A stretch of 64,000 nucleotides of DNA from Hydrotalea sp. (GTDB lineage: Bacteria > Bacteroidota > Bacteroidia > Chitinophagales > Chitinophagaceae). Each line of letters starts with the position of its first letter. Position 1 is the first letter of the stretch. The notes beneath the pieces were generated by a model. The model was given only the letters and a program-made list of their open reading frames with translations, was not told the DNA's origin and ran no database searches. Positions 43,773 to 54,361 of this stretch are shown here, piece after piece. The stretch covers positions 62,001-126,000 of the forward strand of contig DAHXOT010000045.1 in NCBI GenBank assembly GCA_027364735.1, in the 5' to 3' direction. A program made the position numbers and the translations under genes.

Positions 43773-46700
43773 TTATACTTCGTCCTGAGGCATATCTTTT
43801 ATTTCATCAATGGTATTAGCTTTTAATGTAGCCAATTCTTTTTTACTATAAACCAGTTTTGTAATAGTTACAAATAATACAGGAACAATAAATATGGCTA
43901 ATAATGTTGCGGCCAACATTCCTCCAAAAACTGTAAAGCCAATAGTTGAACGTGCAACCGCACCTGCACCTTCTGCAAAAGCCAATGGCAATACTCCCAG
44001 TATAAATGCCATAGACGTCATTATAATTGGTCGTAATCTTAATTTAACGGCTTGTAATGTTGCTGGAACAATATCCATTCCCGAGTCAACTCTTTCCTTA
44101 GCAAATTCAACAATTAAAATTGCATTTTTAGCAGCCAATCCTATAAGTGTAACCAATCCTATTTGGGCATAAATATTATTACTTAATGCCGGAATAAAAG
44201 TTAAAGTAAGTATGGCACCAAAAGCACCGGTAGGTACAGCAAGAAGAACAGAAAAAGGAACCGACCAGCTTTCATATAATGCGGCCAAAAACAAGAAAAC
44301 GAATAATACCGATAATGCAAAAATATAAATGGCACTTGATCCGGCATTTACTTCTTCTCGAGTTAATCCCGAAAATTCATAGCCATATCCGCTTGGTAAA
44401 ACCGATGCTGCTGTTTCTTTTAGTGCATCAATTGCCTGCCCACTACTATAGCCCGATTTAGGTGTACCATTAATTTCGGCAGTTCTAAATAAATTATAAT
44501 GTGTAATTAATGGAGCATTTTCAACTAGGGTATAACTAATTAAAGTTCCTAAAGGCAATAATTGTCCCGCTTGGTTTTTTACATAGTATTGTTCAACATT
44601 TTTAATATCACCCCTAAATAAAGTATCTGCTTGGGCAACCACATGAAAGTTGCGGCCATAAATAGTAAAATCGTTTACATACCTGCTGCCCAATAATGTT
44701 TGAAGTGTATTATATACGTCTGAAAGAGATACGCCTAATTTTTTACATTTTTCTCTATCAACAGTTAGTTGATAACCTGGTGTTTTTGCTGTAAAATACG
44801 AAAAGGCGCTTCCTATTTCCGGTCTTTTATTTAGTGCAGCAACAAAATTATTTACAACCTTTTCAAACGTTTTAATATCATCTCTGCTTTCTCTTTGTTC
44901 TAATTCAAAAGTAAAACCTGCAGTTTGCCCTAAACCCTGAATTGCCGGCGGCTGAATTACACGAATACTTGCTTCTTTAATTGCAGCAAACCGTTTTTGA
45001 AGCTCGGCAATAGTTGCCTGAATTTGTAATGCCTTATCGGTACGCTGTGCCCAAGGTTTTAATTGGCAGAAGATAGTTCCGCTATTAGATTTGGTGGCAA
45101 AAGTTACTACGTTTAGCCCTCCCAATGCAGCAAAATGGCCAACAGCTGGAGTAGATTTAGTAATTGCCATTATTTTGTTTAATACATCTAAACTTCGTGT
45201 TGTAGATGAGGCTTCGGGTAATTCATAAGTAATAAATAATCTTCCTTCATCTTCCGTTGGAATAAATCCCGTTGGTTTGTGGTTGAATAATAATCCGGTG
45301 CCTAAAAAAATACATCCTAACAAAATTAATGCTAATGGTGCCAATTTAATGGCTTTAGTAACCCCATTTGTATACGATGAGGTGGTACGTTGAAACCATT
45401 CGTTAAATACAAAAAAGAATTTATTAATGCCCGATGACTTTTTGTTTAACCTCATGGGTTTTAACATTAAAGAGCATAAAGCTGGCGTTAAGGATAATGC
45501 AATAAAGGCAGAAATAAGTACCGATATAGCAATAGTTATGGCAAATTGTTGATAAAGTCGGCCTACAATACCGGGAATAAATCCAACGGGAATAAACACC
45601 GCAGCTAAAATTAAAGCAATAGCTACTACCGGTCCCGAAATATCTTTCATGGCTTTAAATGTTGCTTCTTTAGCCGATAATTTTTCATGATCGATATTGT
45701 GTTGAACAGCTTCTACCACAACAATTGCATCATCCACTACAATACCAATTGCCAATACAAAACCAAACATGGTTAATGTATTAATTGTAAAACCCAATGG
45801 AACAAAAAATGCAAAAGTGCCAATAATAGAAACAGGAATAGCTAAAACCGGTATTAATGTGGCACGCCAACTTTGTAAGAATAAAAACACTACAATAATT
45901 ACTAAACTTAAGGCTTCTAATAAAGTTTTTACAACTTCATCAATAGAAACTTTTACAACAGAAACAGACTCAAAAGGAACAATATAATCTACATCTTTTG
46001 GGAAAGATTTTTTTAATTGATCCATTGCTTGATATACGCCTTTAGCAGTTTCTAAAGCATTACTGCCCGGTGCTTGATACACCAATAAATACGAAGCTCT
46101 TTTGCCATCTACAAAAGAATTGCTGGCATAACTAAATTTACCCAATTGAGCACGGGCAACATCTTTTAAATAAACAATAGAACCGTTTTGGGAGTTGGTT
46201 CTAATAATTATATTATTGAATTGCTCTTCCGAACTTAATCGGCTATTGGTTAATACAGAATATTCAAAAGCTTGCGTATTATTTTGTGGTGGAGCACCAA
46301 CTGAGCCTGCAGCAATTTGAATATTTTGTTCTTGCAATGCAGCAATAACATCGTTGGTGGTTAGGCCTAATTGAGCCAGTTTATCGGGTTGCAGCCAAAT
46401 ACGCATACTAAAATCATCGGCACGAGAAAAAATATCACCAACGCCTTTAACGCGTAATAATACATCTCGTACAAAAATATTGGCGTAATTATCTAAGAAT
46501 GGAACTGAATGAGAACCGGTAGGCGAATAAATAGCTACCAACATTAAAATACTTGGATTACGTTTACGGGTAATAACGCCCAAGCGTTTTACATCGTCGG
46601 GTAGTTGCGGTGTTGCAATGCCTACACGGTTTTGAACGTCTAAAGCACCATTATTTACATCGGCTCCAACATTATACGTAACGGTTACAGTTGTTCTTCC

Positions 46701-46958
46701 ATCACTGGTGCTGTTACTTTGCATATAGGCCATACCCGGGGTGCCGTTTACTTGTGTTTCTATGGGTGTAGTAACGGTTTGCTCTACCGTTTGTGCATCG
46801 GCACCGTTAAAAGCTCCGGTAATTTGAACAGTGGAAGGGGTAATTTCGGGATATTGACTAACCGGTAAATTTGTTAATGCCAATATGCCTAATAATACAA
46901 TTACTAAAGAAATAACTATTGCTGTTACAGGGCGTTTTATAAATGTATTTGCAATCAT
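43773..46958 (-). CDS. RND multidrug efflux pump, HAE1 (AcrB-like) subunit
   Basis: A 1061-residue inner-membrane proton antiporter. It has the typical start MIANTFIKRPVTAIVISLVIVLLGILAL, two large periplasmic loops and twelve membrane helices. The proton-relay Asp pair is in VVDDAIVVVEAVQHN, and a conserved Lys lies in the later AAKNAILIVEFAKE helix. It is the last gene of a three-gene tripartite efflux operon with the fusion protein 18 bases upstream and a TolC-like channel. HAE1 members expel hydrophobic drugs, bile acids or dyes; the particular substrate cannot be read here. Confidence 0.96.
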   Translation of the reverse strand: MIANTFIKRPVTAIVISLVIVLLGILALTNLPVSQYPEITPSTVQITGAFNGADAQTVEQTVTTPIETQVNGTPGMAYMQSNSTSDGRTTVTVTYNVGADVNNGALDVQNRVGIATPQLPDDVKRLGVITRKRNPSILMLVAIYSPTGSHSVPFLDNYANIFVRDVLLRVKGVGDIFSRADDFSMRIWLQPDKLAQLGLTTNDVIAALQEQNIQIAAGSVGAPPQNNTQAFEYSVLTNSRLSSEEQFNNIIIRTNSQNGSIVYLKDVARAQLGKFSYASNSFVDGKRASYLLVYQAPGSNALETAKGVYQAMDQLKKSFPKDVDYIVPFESVSVVKVSIDEVVKTLLEALSLVIIVVFLFLQSWRATLIPVLAIPVSIIGTFAFFVPLGFTINTLTMFGFVLAIGIVVDDAIVVVEAVQHNIDHEKLSAKEATFKAMKDISGPVVAIALILAAVFIPVGFIPGIVGRLYQQFAITIAISVLISAFIALSLTPALCSLMLKPMRLNKKSSGINKFFFVFNEWFQRTTSSYTNGVTKAIKLAPLALILLGCIFLGTGLLFNHKPTGFIPTEDEGRLFITYELPEASSTTRSLDVLNKIMAITKSTPAVGHFAALGGLNVVTFATKSNSGTIFCQLKPWAQRTDKALQIQATIAELQKRFAAIKEASIRVIQPPAIQGLGQTAGFTFELEQRESRDDIKTFEKVVNNFVAALNKRPEIGSAFSYFTAKTPGYQLTVDREKCKKLGVSLSDVYNTLQTLLGSRYVNDFTIYGRNFHVVAQADTLFRGDIKNVEQYYVKNQAGQLLPLGTLISYTLVENAPLITHYNLFRTAEINGTPKSGYSSGQAIDALKETAASVLPSGYGYEFSGLTREEVNAGSSAIYIFALSVLFVFLFLAALYESWSVPFSVLLAVPTGAFGAILTLTFIPALSNNIYAQIGLVTLIGLAAKNAILIVEFAKERVDSGMDIVPATLQAVKLRLRPIIMTSMAFILGVLPLAFAEGAGAVARSTIGFTVFGGMLAATLLAIFIVPVLFVTITKLVYSKKELATLKANTIDEIKDMPQDEV

Positions 46959-46976
46959 ATTTTTTTGAGGTTGTGC

Positions 46977-48095
46977 TTATTTTTCTTTTACCGATGCTTG
47001 TATAATGCTTGCTCCATCTTTTAATTTTTGAATACCGTCGGTTACTATTTTTTCACCTTCGGTTAAGCCATTAGTTATAATTACTTTATCGTTCAATTTT
47101 TTTCCTAATTCAACTTTTTGTTGAGCCACTTTGCTGCTATCTTTTACTACAAATACAAAATATTCTCCCATTTGCTCTACAACAGCTTTATAGGGAGCTA
47201 GTATAAAAAGTTGTTGTGTTGTATTGTTTTTAATACGCACATTGCAATTCATTCCTTCTTTTAAAAATTTTTTATTGTTTGGAAAAATTAATCGCGTTTT
47301 AATGGTTGATGTTTGAGGGTCTATAGCTCGATCTATAAAACTAATTTTACCCGGATTGGTGTAAATAGAGTTATCGGATAATTGTAATGTAAAAACTGAA
47401 TCGGATTCTTTTGCAGGATGTTCGAGAAGTTGTGTAAATCTGGGAATTTCTTTTTGGCTAATGGCAATATCAACCGCCATTGGATTATCGGATGAAATAG
47501 TATTTAATAAAGTTTGATTAGCTGTAACTAATGCACCTATTTTAACTTGCGAAATACCTATAGTTCCATCGAATGGGGCATAAATAACCGAATATTTTAC
47601 TTCGGTTTCAATTCTTGCAGCATTGGCTTTTGCTGCGGCAACCTGCATTTTAGCCGATTGTAAATCAGCCAGTGCATGATCAACAATTTGTTTGGCAATT
47701 GCATCTTGTTTTAACAAGTCATTATATCGGTCGGCATCTTGTTGTGCTTTATTTAAAGTAGCTTTTGCAACATTTAAATTAGCAATTGCTTGTTCGTAAT
47801 TGGCTTGATATTGTTGCCTGTCTATATCATATAATTTTTGTCCCTTATTAATATGCTGGCCATCTTTAAAATAAATTCCTGTAATGTATCCGGTAACTTG
47901 AGCACGTAAATCAACTCTATCAAGCGATATAACGGTTGCCGGATATTCATCAAAATATACAGCGGGTTCTTTTTTAATTTGATACACATTTACGGGAGTT
48001 GCAGAATTGGTAAATGGTTGTGGAGTTTTATTTTGGCATGCAGGTAGTAAAGAAACAAGTATAAAACTAATGGGTACAAAAAGTGTATGTTTCAT
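46977..48095 (-). CDS. Efflux periplasmic adaptor (membrane fusion protein)
   Basis: A 372-residue HlyD/AcrA-type adaptor linking the RND pump to its outer-membrane channel. The lipoprotein signal ends LVSLLPAC (Cys about 20). Split lipoyl halves (VDLRAQVTGYITGIYFKDGQHINKGQKLY and SVIYAPFDGTIGISQVKIGALV) flank a coiled-coil hairpin of about 70 residues. The beta-barrel and membrane-proximal domains complete it. It sits between the channel gene (27 bases) and the pump gene (18 bases). Confidence 0.95.
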   Translation of the reverse strand: MKHTLFVPISFILVSLLPACQNKTPQPFTNSATPVNVYQIKKEPAVYFDEYPATVISLDRVDLRAQVTGYITGIYFKDGQHINKGQKLYDIDRQQYQANYEQAIANLNVAKATLNKAQQDADRYNDLLKQDAIAKQIVDHALADLQSAKMQVAAAKANAARIETEVKYSVIYAPFDGTIGISQVKIGALVTANQTLLNTISSDNPMAVDIAISQKEIPRFTQLLEHPAKESDSVFTLQLSDNSIYTNPGKISFIDRAIDPQTSTIKTRLIFPNNKKFLKEGMNCNVRIKNNTTQQLFILAPYKAVVEQMGEYFVFVVKDSSKVAQQKVELGKKLNDKVIITNGLTEGEKIVTDGIQKLKDGASIIQASVKEK

Positions 48096-48122
48096 TTCGA
48101 AATAAAGTTTTCGGGTTACTAA

Positions 48123-49442
48123 TTAGTATGGAATATTTCCTAATGCTTTTTCAACATCTATTTTACTTTCTAATAATTGGTATAAAGCAGTATAAAAGTT
48201 TAATTGAGCAGTGCGTAAATCACTTTCGGCAATAATTACGTCTAAATAAGTTTTAATGCCCGAATTGTATTGCAAACGAATAGTAGTATACACATCATTG
48301 GCAAGTGCCACATTATCTTTTAATGCAGCATAATTGGCAAGATTTCCTTTGTAGGCAGCCATTGCTTGTGCATATTCTGTATTTACTTTATTTTTTAAAG
48401 CAATCATATCCCAATCTATTCTTTCCAATTGTAATTGAGATTGCTTTATTTGAAATACTCTTTTATTGCCCTGAAAAATGGGAAGTGATACTTGCAGACC
48501 TAAAAACGAGTTGGCAAAAGATTGTGCATATAACTTTCCGAAATTATTACTTAAATAGCTGTAATTATAATTACCCAAAGCAGATACAGTAGGAAAATAA
48601 CTCCATTTATTATACTGAATAGTTGCTTTCTGTAATTTTTGTTGTGTTAGTAAAGTTTGATATTCAATTCTATTTTGAATATTTATTGCAATAGAGGTAT
48701 CTAATAAAGCTTCTTGCTCCATTAAAGTTGTATCGAAATTAAGCCGTAAATTATTGTTTTCCGGGTAACCCATTAATTGCTTCAGATACACATTTTTTGC
48801 GTGTAAAGCTTCTTCAATTTGTTGGCGTTCTGCCTTTGCATTATTTAAAGAAATGGTAGCACGTTTATAATCTGTTTTATCTACTATGCCACTTTGGTAT
48901 TGGTGATAGGCATCTTGCAAACTTTTATCTAATCTAATTATATCTTCATTCAATACGCTTATTTGTTTTTGTGTAAGTAACACATCGTAAAAGGCTTTAC
49001 TTACGCCAACAGCAATAGATATTTTATTGGCAATAACAGATTGTTTCATTTGCTTATTTACATCGGTCGATGTTTTTTTGGCAAACAAAAGATCTCTGGT
49101 AAAAATATTTTGTGTTAATGATAAACCAAGTGTTGATGTATTATATGTTCCTGTTCGTACATAAACACCTGCAAAATAAAAAACGGGTAATTTAAAATAA
49201 TTTTGATAATTGTAATTAAAATTTAGTTGCGGATACCAATCTGCCAATTTCGATTGAATGGTTTTGTTGGTAATATCTTCATCAATTAGCGATTGCCGAA
49301 TTAATGGCTGATGTTTAAATGCATATTGTACACAGTTAGATAATGTTGCATTAGATAATGCAGTATCAGTACTATTTTGCGATAGTACTTCATTGCAATG
49401 TATAGTACAAAAAGCAATGATAATTGAAAAGTAAAATTTCAT
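48123..49442 (-). CDS. TolC-family outer-membrane efflux channel
   Basis: 439 residues with a signal peptide (about 1-21) and two OEP repeats of long periplasmic helices and paired beta-strands. Repeat features include SNCVQYAFKHQPLIRQSLIDE, LGLSLTQNIFT, LGLQVSLPIFQGNKRVFQI and the closing YNSGIKTYLDVIIAESDLRTAQLN. It is the first gene of the efflux operon. There is no regulator gene next to the operon, so control is not evident. Confidence 0.94.
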   Translation of the reverse strand: MKFYFSIIIAFCTIHCNEVLSQNSTDTALSNATLSNCVQYAFKHQPLIRQSLIDEDITNKTIQSKLADWYPQLNFNYNYQNYFKLPVFYFAGVYVRTGTYNTSTLGLSLTQNIFTRDLLFAKKTSTDVNKQMKQSVIANKISIAVGVSKAFYDVLLTQKQISVLNEDIIRLDKSLQDAYHQYQSGIVDKTDYKRATISLNNAKAERQQIEEALHAKNVYLKQLMGYPENNNLRLNFDTTLMEQEALLDTSIAINIQNRIEYQTLLTQQKLQKATIQYNKWSYFPTVSALGNYNYSYLSNNFGKLYAQSFANSFLGLQVSLPIFQGNKRVFQIKQSQLQLERIDWDMIALKNKVNTEYAQAMAAYKGNLANYAALKDNVALANDVYTTIRLQYNSGIKTYLDVIIAESDLRTAQLNFYTALYQLLESKIDVEKALGNIPY

Positions 49443-49610
49443 ATTTATTATACGGTATCGAAATATATTAAAGGCAATAAATAAAACAATTATGGCAGTA
49501 CAGATAATACTATAATTGTTATATAGGCTACGTGTAGCAAATATATATGTTTATACATTGTTTTTATAATGATTTATACAAACGGGTAAATAGGCGTTTA
49601 CAAATGCCGT

Positions 49611-50579
49611 TTATATTAATTTAATTATTACCCATAAAGCTGTTGATGAAATAAACAGCCAAATAATTACACCAAGAAGCATAGGTTTTACGCCAACCGA
49701 TTGAAGTATTTTTTTCGATAATCCACTCCCTATTAAAAATAAAGTAAGTGTTAAGCCGGATTGAGCAAAAGATACAATGGTATTGCCTATAGTATGCACT
49801 AAAGGGAAAAAAGTATTTAGCAACATGGCTATAATAAACAAGCCAATGAAATAAGGTATTTTAATTTTACTCCGGCTATTTTTAAAAAAAACAGTACTAA
49901 GAAAAGCTACAGGAATAATCCATAATGCTCTTGCTAATTTTACTGTTGTTGCAATAGCTAAAGCATTGGCTCCATATTTACTCGATGCTCCTACAACCGA
50001 ACTGGTATCGTGTATTGCAATAGCAGCCCATAAGCCAAATTGTGTTTGGGTTAAATGCAGCCAATGACCAATAATTGGAAATAAAAATAAAGCAACAGAG
50101 TTTAAAATAAATACAGTACCTAAAGCAACAGAAATTTGTTTTTCTTCGGCTTTAATGATAGGAGAAATAGCCGCAATGGCACTTCCACCACAAATAGCAG
50201 TACCCACCGATACAAGGTAAGAGGTTTGCTTGTTTACACGTAATAATTTACCTAAAAAAAATCCTAATACCAATGTGCTAAAAATAGATACAATTGTAAA
50301 TAAAAATCCGCTTTTTCCTTCATGAATTGCTTGGTTAATGTTCATTCCAAATCCCAATCCTACCACAGAAACTTGTAATAAAATATGCGTTGCTTTATGG
50401 TTAAGCTGTAAATAAGGATGCCCAATAAACTGGGCTACAATTAAACCCATAATTAATGCAAAAGGAGGTGTTATTAGTGGCGAGGTACAAGCAATGGCAA
50501 ATAATATAAAAATAATTTCTCTTGTAGTTATTTTTAGGTTTAATAAATTATTAGTAGCCAACAATAATCTTTTCTTCAT
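49611..50579 (-). CDS. YeiH/UPF0324 family transporter (putative sulfate exporter family)
   Basis: 322 residues with about ten membrane helices. Family signatures are PPFALIMGLIVAQFIG, LLQVSVVGLGFGMNI, TAICGGSAIAAISPIIKA and IAIHDTSSVVGASSKYG. Members are annotated as putative sulfate exporters, but the transported ion is not firmly established. The LysR regulator gene lies 71 bases upstream in the same direction, the same partnership as yeiE-yeiH in E. coli, though there the two are divergent. Confidence 0.9.
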   Translation of the reverse strand: MKKRLLLATNNLLNLKITTREIIFILFAIACTSPLITPPFALIMGLIVAQFIGHPYLQLNHKATHILLQVSVVGLGFGMNINQAIHEGKSGFLFTIVSIFSTLVLGFFLGKLLRVNKQTSYLVSVGTAICGGSAIAAISPIIKAEEKQISVALGTVFILNSVALFLFPIIGHWLHLTQTQFGLWAAIAIHDTSSVVGASSKYGANALAIATTVKLARALWIIPVAFLSTVFFKNSRSKIKIPYFIGLFIIAMLLNTFFPLVHTIGNTIVSFAQSGLTLTLFLIGSGLSKKILQSVGVKPMLLGVIIWLFISSTALWVIIKLI

Positions 50580-50650
50580 AGATAAAAACTTTAGCTTACA
50601 AAACTGACACGAAGCAGAAGAAAAGCAAAATTGTTATTGATAATAAAGGA

Positions 50651-51547
50651 TTACTTAAAGTTATAGTGAGAAGCAAATTTCATAAATAATTCGGGTAGTT
50701 TTTCGTTTTGGCCTTGCAATTGAATAAAGTAGAAATACCTTTCTATGTTTAATCCTTTTATATCAATTATAGTAAACTCTTTATGCTGTAATTCTTTTAA
50801 CACAGAATGAATGGAAAGAAATGCCAAAGCGGTAGAATGAACTAAATATAATTTCATACTTTCTGTACTACCCAGTTGCATTTCATTCTTTAATTGCGAT
50901 AATTTAATTTCATGTGGTTTTAATGCGTGTGCAATCACTTCTAATGTTCCCGAGCCGGGTTCTCGTAGCAAAAGAGGAATTTTTTTTAAATCTTTCGGGT
51001 AGATATATTGTTTTTTTGCTAATGGATGTTCTATACCCGAAACCAACACAATTTCATCTTTAATAAATTCGGTATATTTTATAGAAGATTTTTTCGATTG
51101 GCCTTCAATAATGCCCAGATCTATTTGTTTGTTTTCTAAATATTGCTCTATTTGTTCTGTATTGCTGATGGTTAAACTAACTTTTATCTCTTTAAATCTT
51201 TTATGAAAAGCCGCCAATATTGGCGGTAAAACATATTGTGCTACAGTGGTACTGGCACCAATTTTAAGTTTACCGCTATTTCTTTCGGCAAGCGTATTCA
51301 TTTCAAATTCCATTTTTCGGTATACCGAAAAAACATCTTCAGCATACTGTAAAAAAATTTCACCGGCGGGCGTTAGTTTAATTTTTGTGCCATTCCGTTC
51401 AAAAAATTTTATTTTAAAATGAAGTTCTATTTCTTGAATATGTTTGGTAACAGCAGGCTGCGTAATGCACAGTTCTTCTGCAGCTTTAGTAAAGCTAAGT
51501 CGCTTGGCAACGGTATAAAATACTTGTAATCGAAAATCGAATATCAT
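50651..51547 (-). CDS. LysR-type regulator next to the YeiH-like transporter
   Basis: 298 residues. The N-terminal helix-turn-helix is LSFTKAAEELCITQPAVTKHIQEIE (about 14-40). The effector domain of the CysB/YeiE group follows (IGASTTVAQYVLPPILAAFHKRF, LGIIEGQSKKSSIKY, LLLREPGSGT). The adjacent transporter is its most probable target. Related YeiE proteins respond to sulfite or similar sulfur oxyanions, which would fit a sulfur-linked transporter, but this is inferred. Confidence 0.92.
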   Translation of the reverse strand: MIFDFRLQVFYTVAKRLSFTKAAEELCITQPAVTKHIQEIELHFKIKFFERNGTKIKLTPAGEIFLQYAEDVFSVYRKMEFEMNTLAERNSGKLKIGASTTVAQYVLPPILAAFHKRFKEIKVSLTISNTEQIEQYLENKQIDLGIIEGQSKKSSIKYTEFIKDEIVLVSGIEHPLAKKQYIYPKDLKKIPLLLREPGSGTLEVIAHALKPHEIKLSQLKNEMQLGSTESMKLYLVHSTALAFLSIHSVLKELQHKEFTIIDIKGLNIERYFYFIQLQGQNEKLPELFMKFASHYNFK

Positions 51548-51611
51548 TTTCTAAAATTACTATAAGAACAATAAACAGATAAAAGAAAACGAAGGGCAAG
51601 CACAAAATGCA

Positions 51612-53111
51612 CTACATCATACTATAACTTACACTTCCATCTTTTTCATCTTTTAATTGAACGCCTAATTTTATCAGTTCATTTCTAATGGTATCGCTGG
51701 TTACAAAATCTTTTTTTGTTTTTGCCTCTTTACGAATTGTAATGAGCAATTGAAGAATTCCGTCTAATTGTTGATTTGTACTATTATCATTTTTCAATCC
51801 AAAAATATCTTCAATATAAATTGTAAATATGTTTTTAAGATGAAGAATGGTTTTTTCGTTTAGCGAATTTTGGGGTAGTTGTTTATTTTTAATGGCATTA
51901 ATAATAGGCACTACTTCAAACATGTTGGCCAATACTTTTGCCGTATTAAAATCATCGTTCATAAACTCTTCAAACTCGTTAGTTAGTTTAACTATTTTTT
52001 CTTCTAATTCTATATCATTCGATACTTCATTTTTTATATCTAATTTTTGTAAATTTTCATACGCTTCCCATAAACGTTTTAAACCTTTTTCGGCAGCTTG
52101 CAATGCTTCGTTGCTAAAATCTAAGGTAGATCGGTAATGCGTTTGAAGGATAAAAAAGCGAATGGTCATTGGATGAAATGCTTGTGTAAGAATAGGATGA
52201 TTACCTGTAAACAATTCGCTTAGTTTAATTACATTATTATAGCTTTTGCCCATTTTTTTGCCATTGATGGTTATCATATTATTATGCAACCAATAGCGTG
52301 CGGGTGTTATATTATTGCAAACAGTACTTTGTGCAATTTCGCATTCGTGGTGTGGAAATTGTAAATCCATTCCGCCACCATGAATATCAAATTCTTCTCC
52401 CAAATATTTTGTACTCATGGCAGAGCATTCTATATGCCAACCCGGGAAACCTTCTCCCCATGGGCTTTTCCAGCGCATTATATGTTCTGGAGGTGCATTT
52501 TTCCACAAAGCAAAATCGTTTTTATTTCTTTTTTCATCCTGATTATCTAAATCTCTTGTTGTTTCTAGTTGTTCTTCAATATTTCTTCCACTTAATATGC
52601 CATAGGGTAGTCCTTTTGTAGAAAAATTAGTATGATATTTTTCTACATCAAAATAAACAGAGCCATTGGTAACATAGGCATAGCCATCGGCAATAATTTG
52701 TTCAATCATGTTTATTTGTTCTACAATATGCCCTGTTGCGGTTGGTTCAATGCTTGGGGGCATATTATTAAACTGTAGCATGGCCCAATGAAATAGGTTG
52801 GTATATTTTTGTACCAATTCCATGGGTTCTAATTTTTCTAATACAGCTTTAGAGCTTATTTTATCTACCGCTTCGCGGCCTTCTTCTTCAAAATGTCCGG
52901 CATCGGTAATATTTCTTACATAGCGAACGGAATATCCGAGGAATAATAAATAGCGATAAATTACATCGAAAGTAATAAATGGTCGAGCATGACCTAAATG
53001 GCTTTCGCCGCTTACGGTTGGGCCGCATACATACATACCCACACGGCCGGCAATGATTGAATTAAATGGTTCTTTTTTTCTGGTTAATGAATTATATACT
53101 TTAAGCGGCAT
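51612..53111 (-). CDS. cysS: Cysteinyl-tRNA synthetase
   Basis: A 499-residue class I synthetase. Zinc ligands and HIGH-type motif are in [20 protein letters not shown]. The zinc site continues in WHIECSAMS and [11 protein letters not shown]. The KMSKS loop is present as [14 protein letters not shown]-type helical C-terminal domain follows. All elements for charging tRNA-Cys are present and the length is usual. Transcribed leftward, 113 bases downstream of where the EEP gene ends on the other side. Confidence 0.97.
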   Translation of the reverse strand: MPLKVYNSLTRKKEPFNSIIAGRVGMYVCGPTVSGESHLGHARPFITFDVIYRYLLFLGYSVRYVRNITDAGHFEEEGREAVDKISSKAVLEKLEPMELVQKYTNLFHWAMLQFNNMPPSIEPTATGHIVEQINMIEQIIADGYAYVTNGSVYFDVEKYHTNFSTKGLPYGILSGRNIEEQLETTRDLDNQDEKRNKNDFALWKNAPPEHIMRWKSPWGEGFPGWHIECSAMSTKYLGEEFDIHGGGMDLQFPHHECEIAQSTVCNNITPARYWLHNNMITINGKKMGKSYNNVIKLSELFTGNHPILTQAFHPMTIRFFILQTHYRSTLDFSNEALQAAEKGLKRLWEAYENLQKLDIKNEVSNDIELEEKIVKLTNEFEEFMNDDFNTAKVLANMFEVVPIINAIKNKQLPQNSLNEKTILHLKNIFTIYIEDIFGLKNDNSTNQQLDGILQLLITIRKEAKTKKDFVTSDTIRNELIKLGVQLKDEKDGSVSYSMM

Positions 53112-53224
53112 AATTGATTATACTTATTTAATGAAATGGTTATTGGTTTAGTAATATTAAAGTTGCATTAGCAACAACAGTAACAACAATATAGGTGAAG
53201 GTGTTTCATTGCCGCTAAGGTAAT

Positions 53225-54340
53225 TTATTTTTTTAATCGTAAATCTGCAACTAATAAAATATGATCGCTTAAATCTTCATCAACCATATCAAATTGAAGT
53301 GTTTCAAAATTTTTATCCGGTAAAATATAATCAATTCGTAAAGTAGATGCAAGCGAAATAAATGTTCGGCCAATGCCAAATCCTTTTTCTTGAAAAACAT
53401 CTTGTCTATCTTGTTTAATATGAAAATAAGTATAGCTATTTGGAACATCATTAAAATCGCCGCAAATGACGGATGGATAAGGGTTTTGTTGCAATGCTTC
53501 CTTAACAATATTTGCTTGAAGGCCCCTTCTTTTAAATGCCAATCTCATTTTTTGAAATAAGTTTTTTGAGTTAATAATGGCATCTTCGTCTTGGTCTTTT
53601 ATTTTATCAATTTCAGTATAATCTTGTTTATTAAATTTAAACGATTGAAGGTGCGTAGTAAAAATGCTAAAAGTATCAGTTCCTTTTACTATGGTGGCGT
53701 GTATTAAACTTTCGGCAGGCTTATATTTCACTTTTCCCGTATCGATAATAGGATTTTTTGAAAAAATAATACAACCCGATTGATATAGTCCTTTTTTACT
53801 TGTATAATCTTTTGAAAAATAGTAATAAGGATATTTTTTATTGAATAAGGATATGTTATTGGTTTCAGCTAACGCATTGGCAATGGTATTAAATTCTTGT
53901 AAACAAACAACATCGGCATCTAGCCGCATAATAGTTGAGGCAATATCTTCTCTGGTATGTTTTTTAATTGCTTTATTATTCGATAGGCCATTAAAGCTTC
54001 TTATATTCCAATCAACAATTCTAATAGATTTATCTTGTTGTATAAGAGAAAAATTATCTCCTCCATGAAATGCAAAGAATACACTAATTTGTTTCCATCC
54101 AATTAATAAAGCAATGGCCGGAATTAATGCCAGCTTAGGTTTTACAATAAGCCAGAAAATGAAAGATATAATTAATAAAAAACTGCTAAACGGAAATAAT
54201 AAACCAATAAACCCAGTAGAAGGATAAACAGAAGGGTTAATCCATGGCAATAAAGAGGCAGATAAGAATAAGCCAACAACTATAATATTTAAAAAAATAA
54301 AAAATAGAGTAAAAACTTTTTTTGTGCTGCTTTTTGCCAT
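53225..54340 (-). CDS. Endonuclease/exonuclease/phosphatase-fold membrane protein
   Basis: 371 residues. The N-terminal 100 residues have about three membrane helices, and a DNase I-like (EEP) domain follows outside or at the membrane. Catalytic elements are intact: RIVDWNIRSFN, VVCLQEFN (metal-binding Glu), FTTHLQS, VICGDFNDVPNSY and RIDYILPD ending LSDHILLVADLRL. The family covers nucleases, sphingomyelinases and inositol phosphatases, so substrate is open. It has a tandem paralogue directly upstream, 21 bases away. Confidence 0.87.
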   Translation of the reverse strand: MAKSSTKKVFTLFFIFLNIIVVGLFLSASLLPWINPSVYPSTGFIGLLFPFSSFLLIISFIFWLIVKPKLALIPAIALLIGWKQISVFFAFHGGDNFSLIQQDKSIRIVDWNIRSFNGLSNNKAIKKHTREDIASTIMRLDADVVCLQEFNTIANALAETNNISLFNKKYPYYYFSKDYTSKKGLYQSGCIIFSKNPIIDTGKVKYKPAESLIHATIVKGTDTFSIFTTHLQSFKFNKQDYTEIDKIKDQDEDAIINSKNLFQKMRLAFKRRGLQANIVKEALQQNPYPSVICGDFNDVPNSYTYFHIKQDRQDVFQEKGFGIGRTFISLASTLRIDYILPDKNFETLQFDMVDEDLSDHILLVADLRLKK

Positions 54341-54361
54341 AGTATAAATGTAGCAAATAGT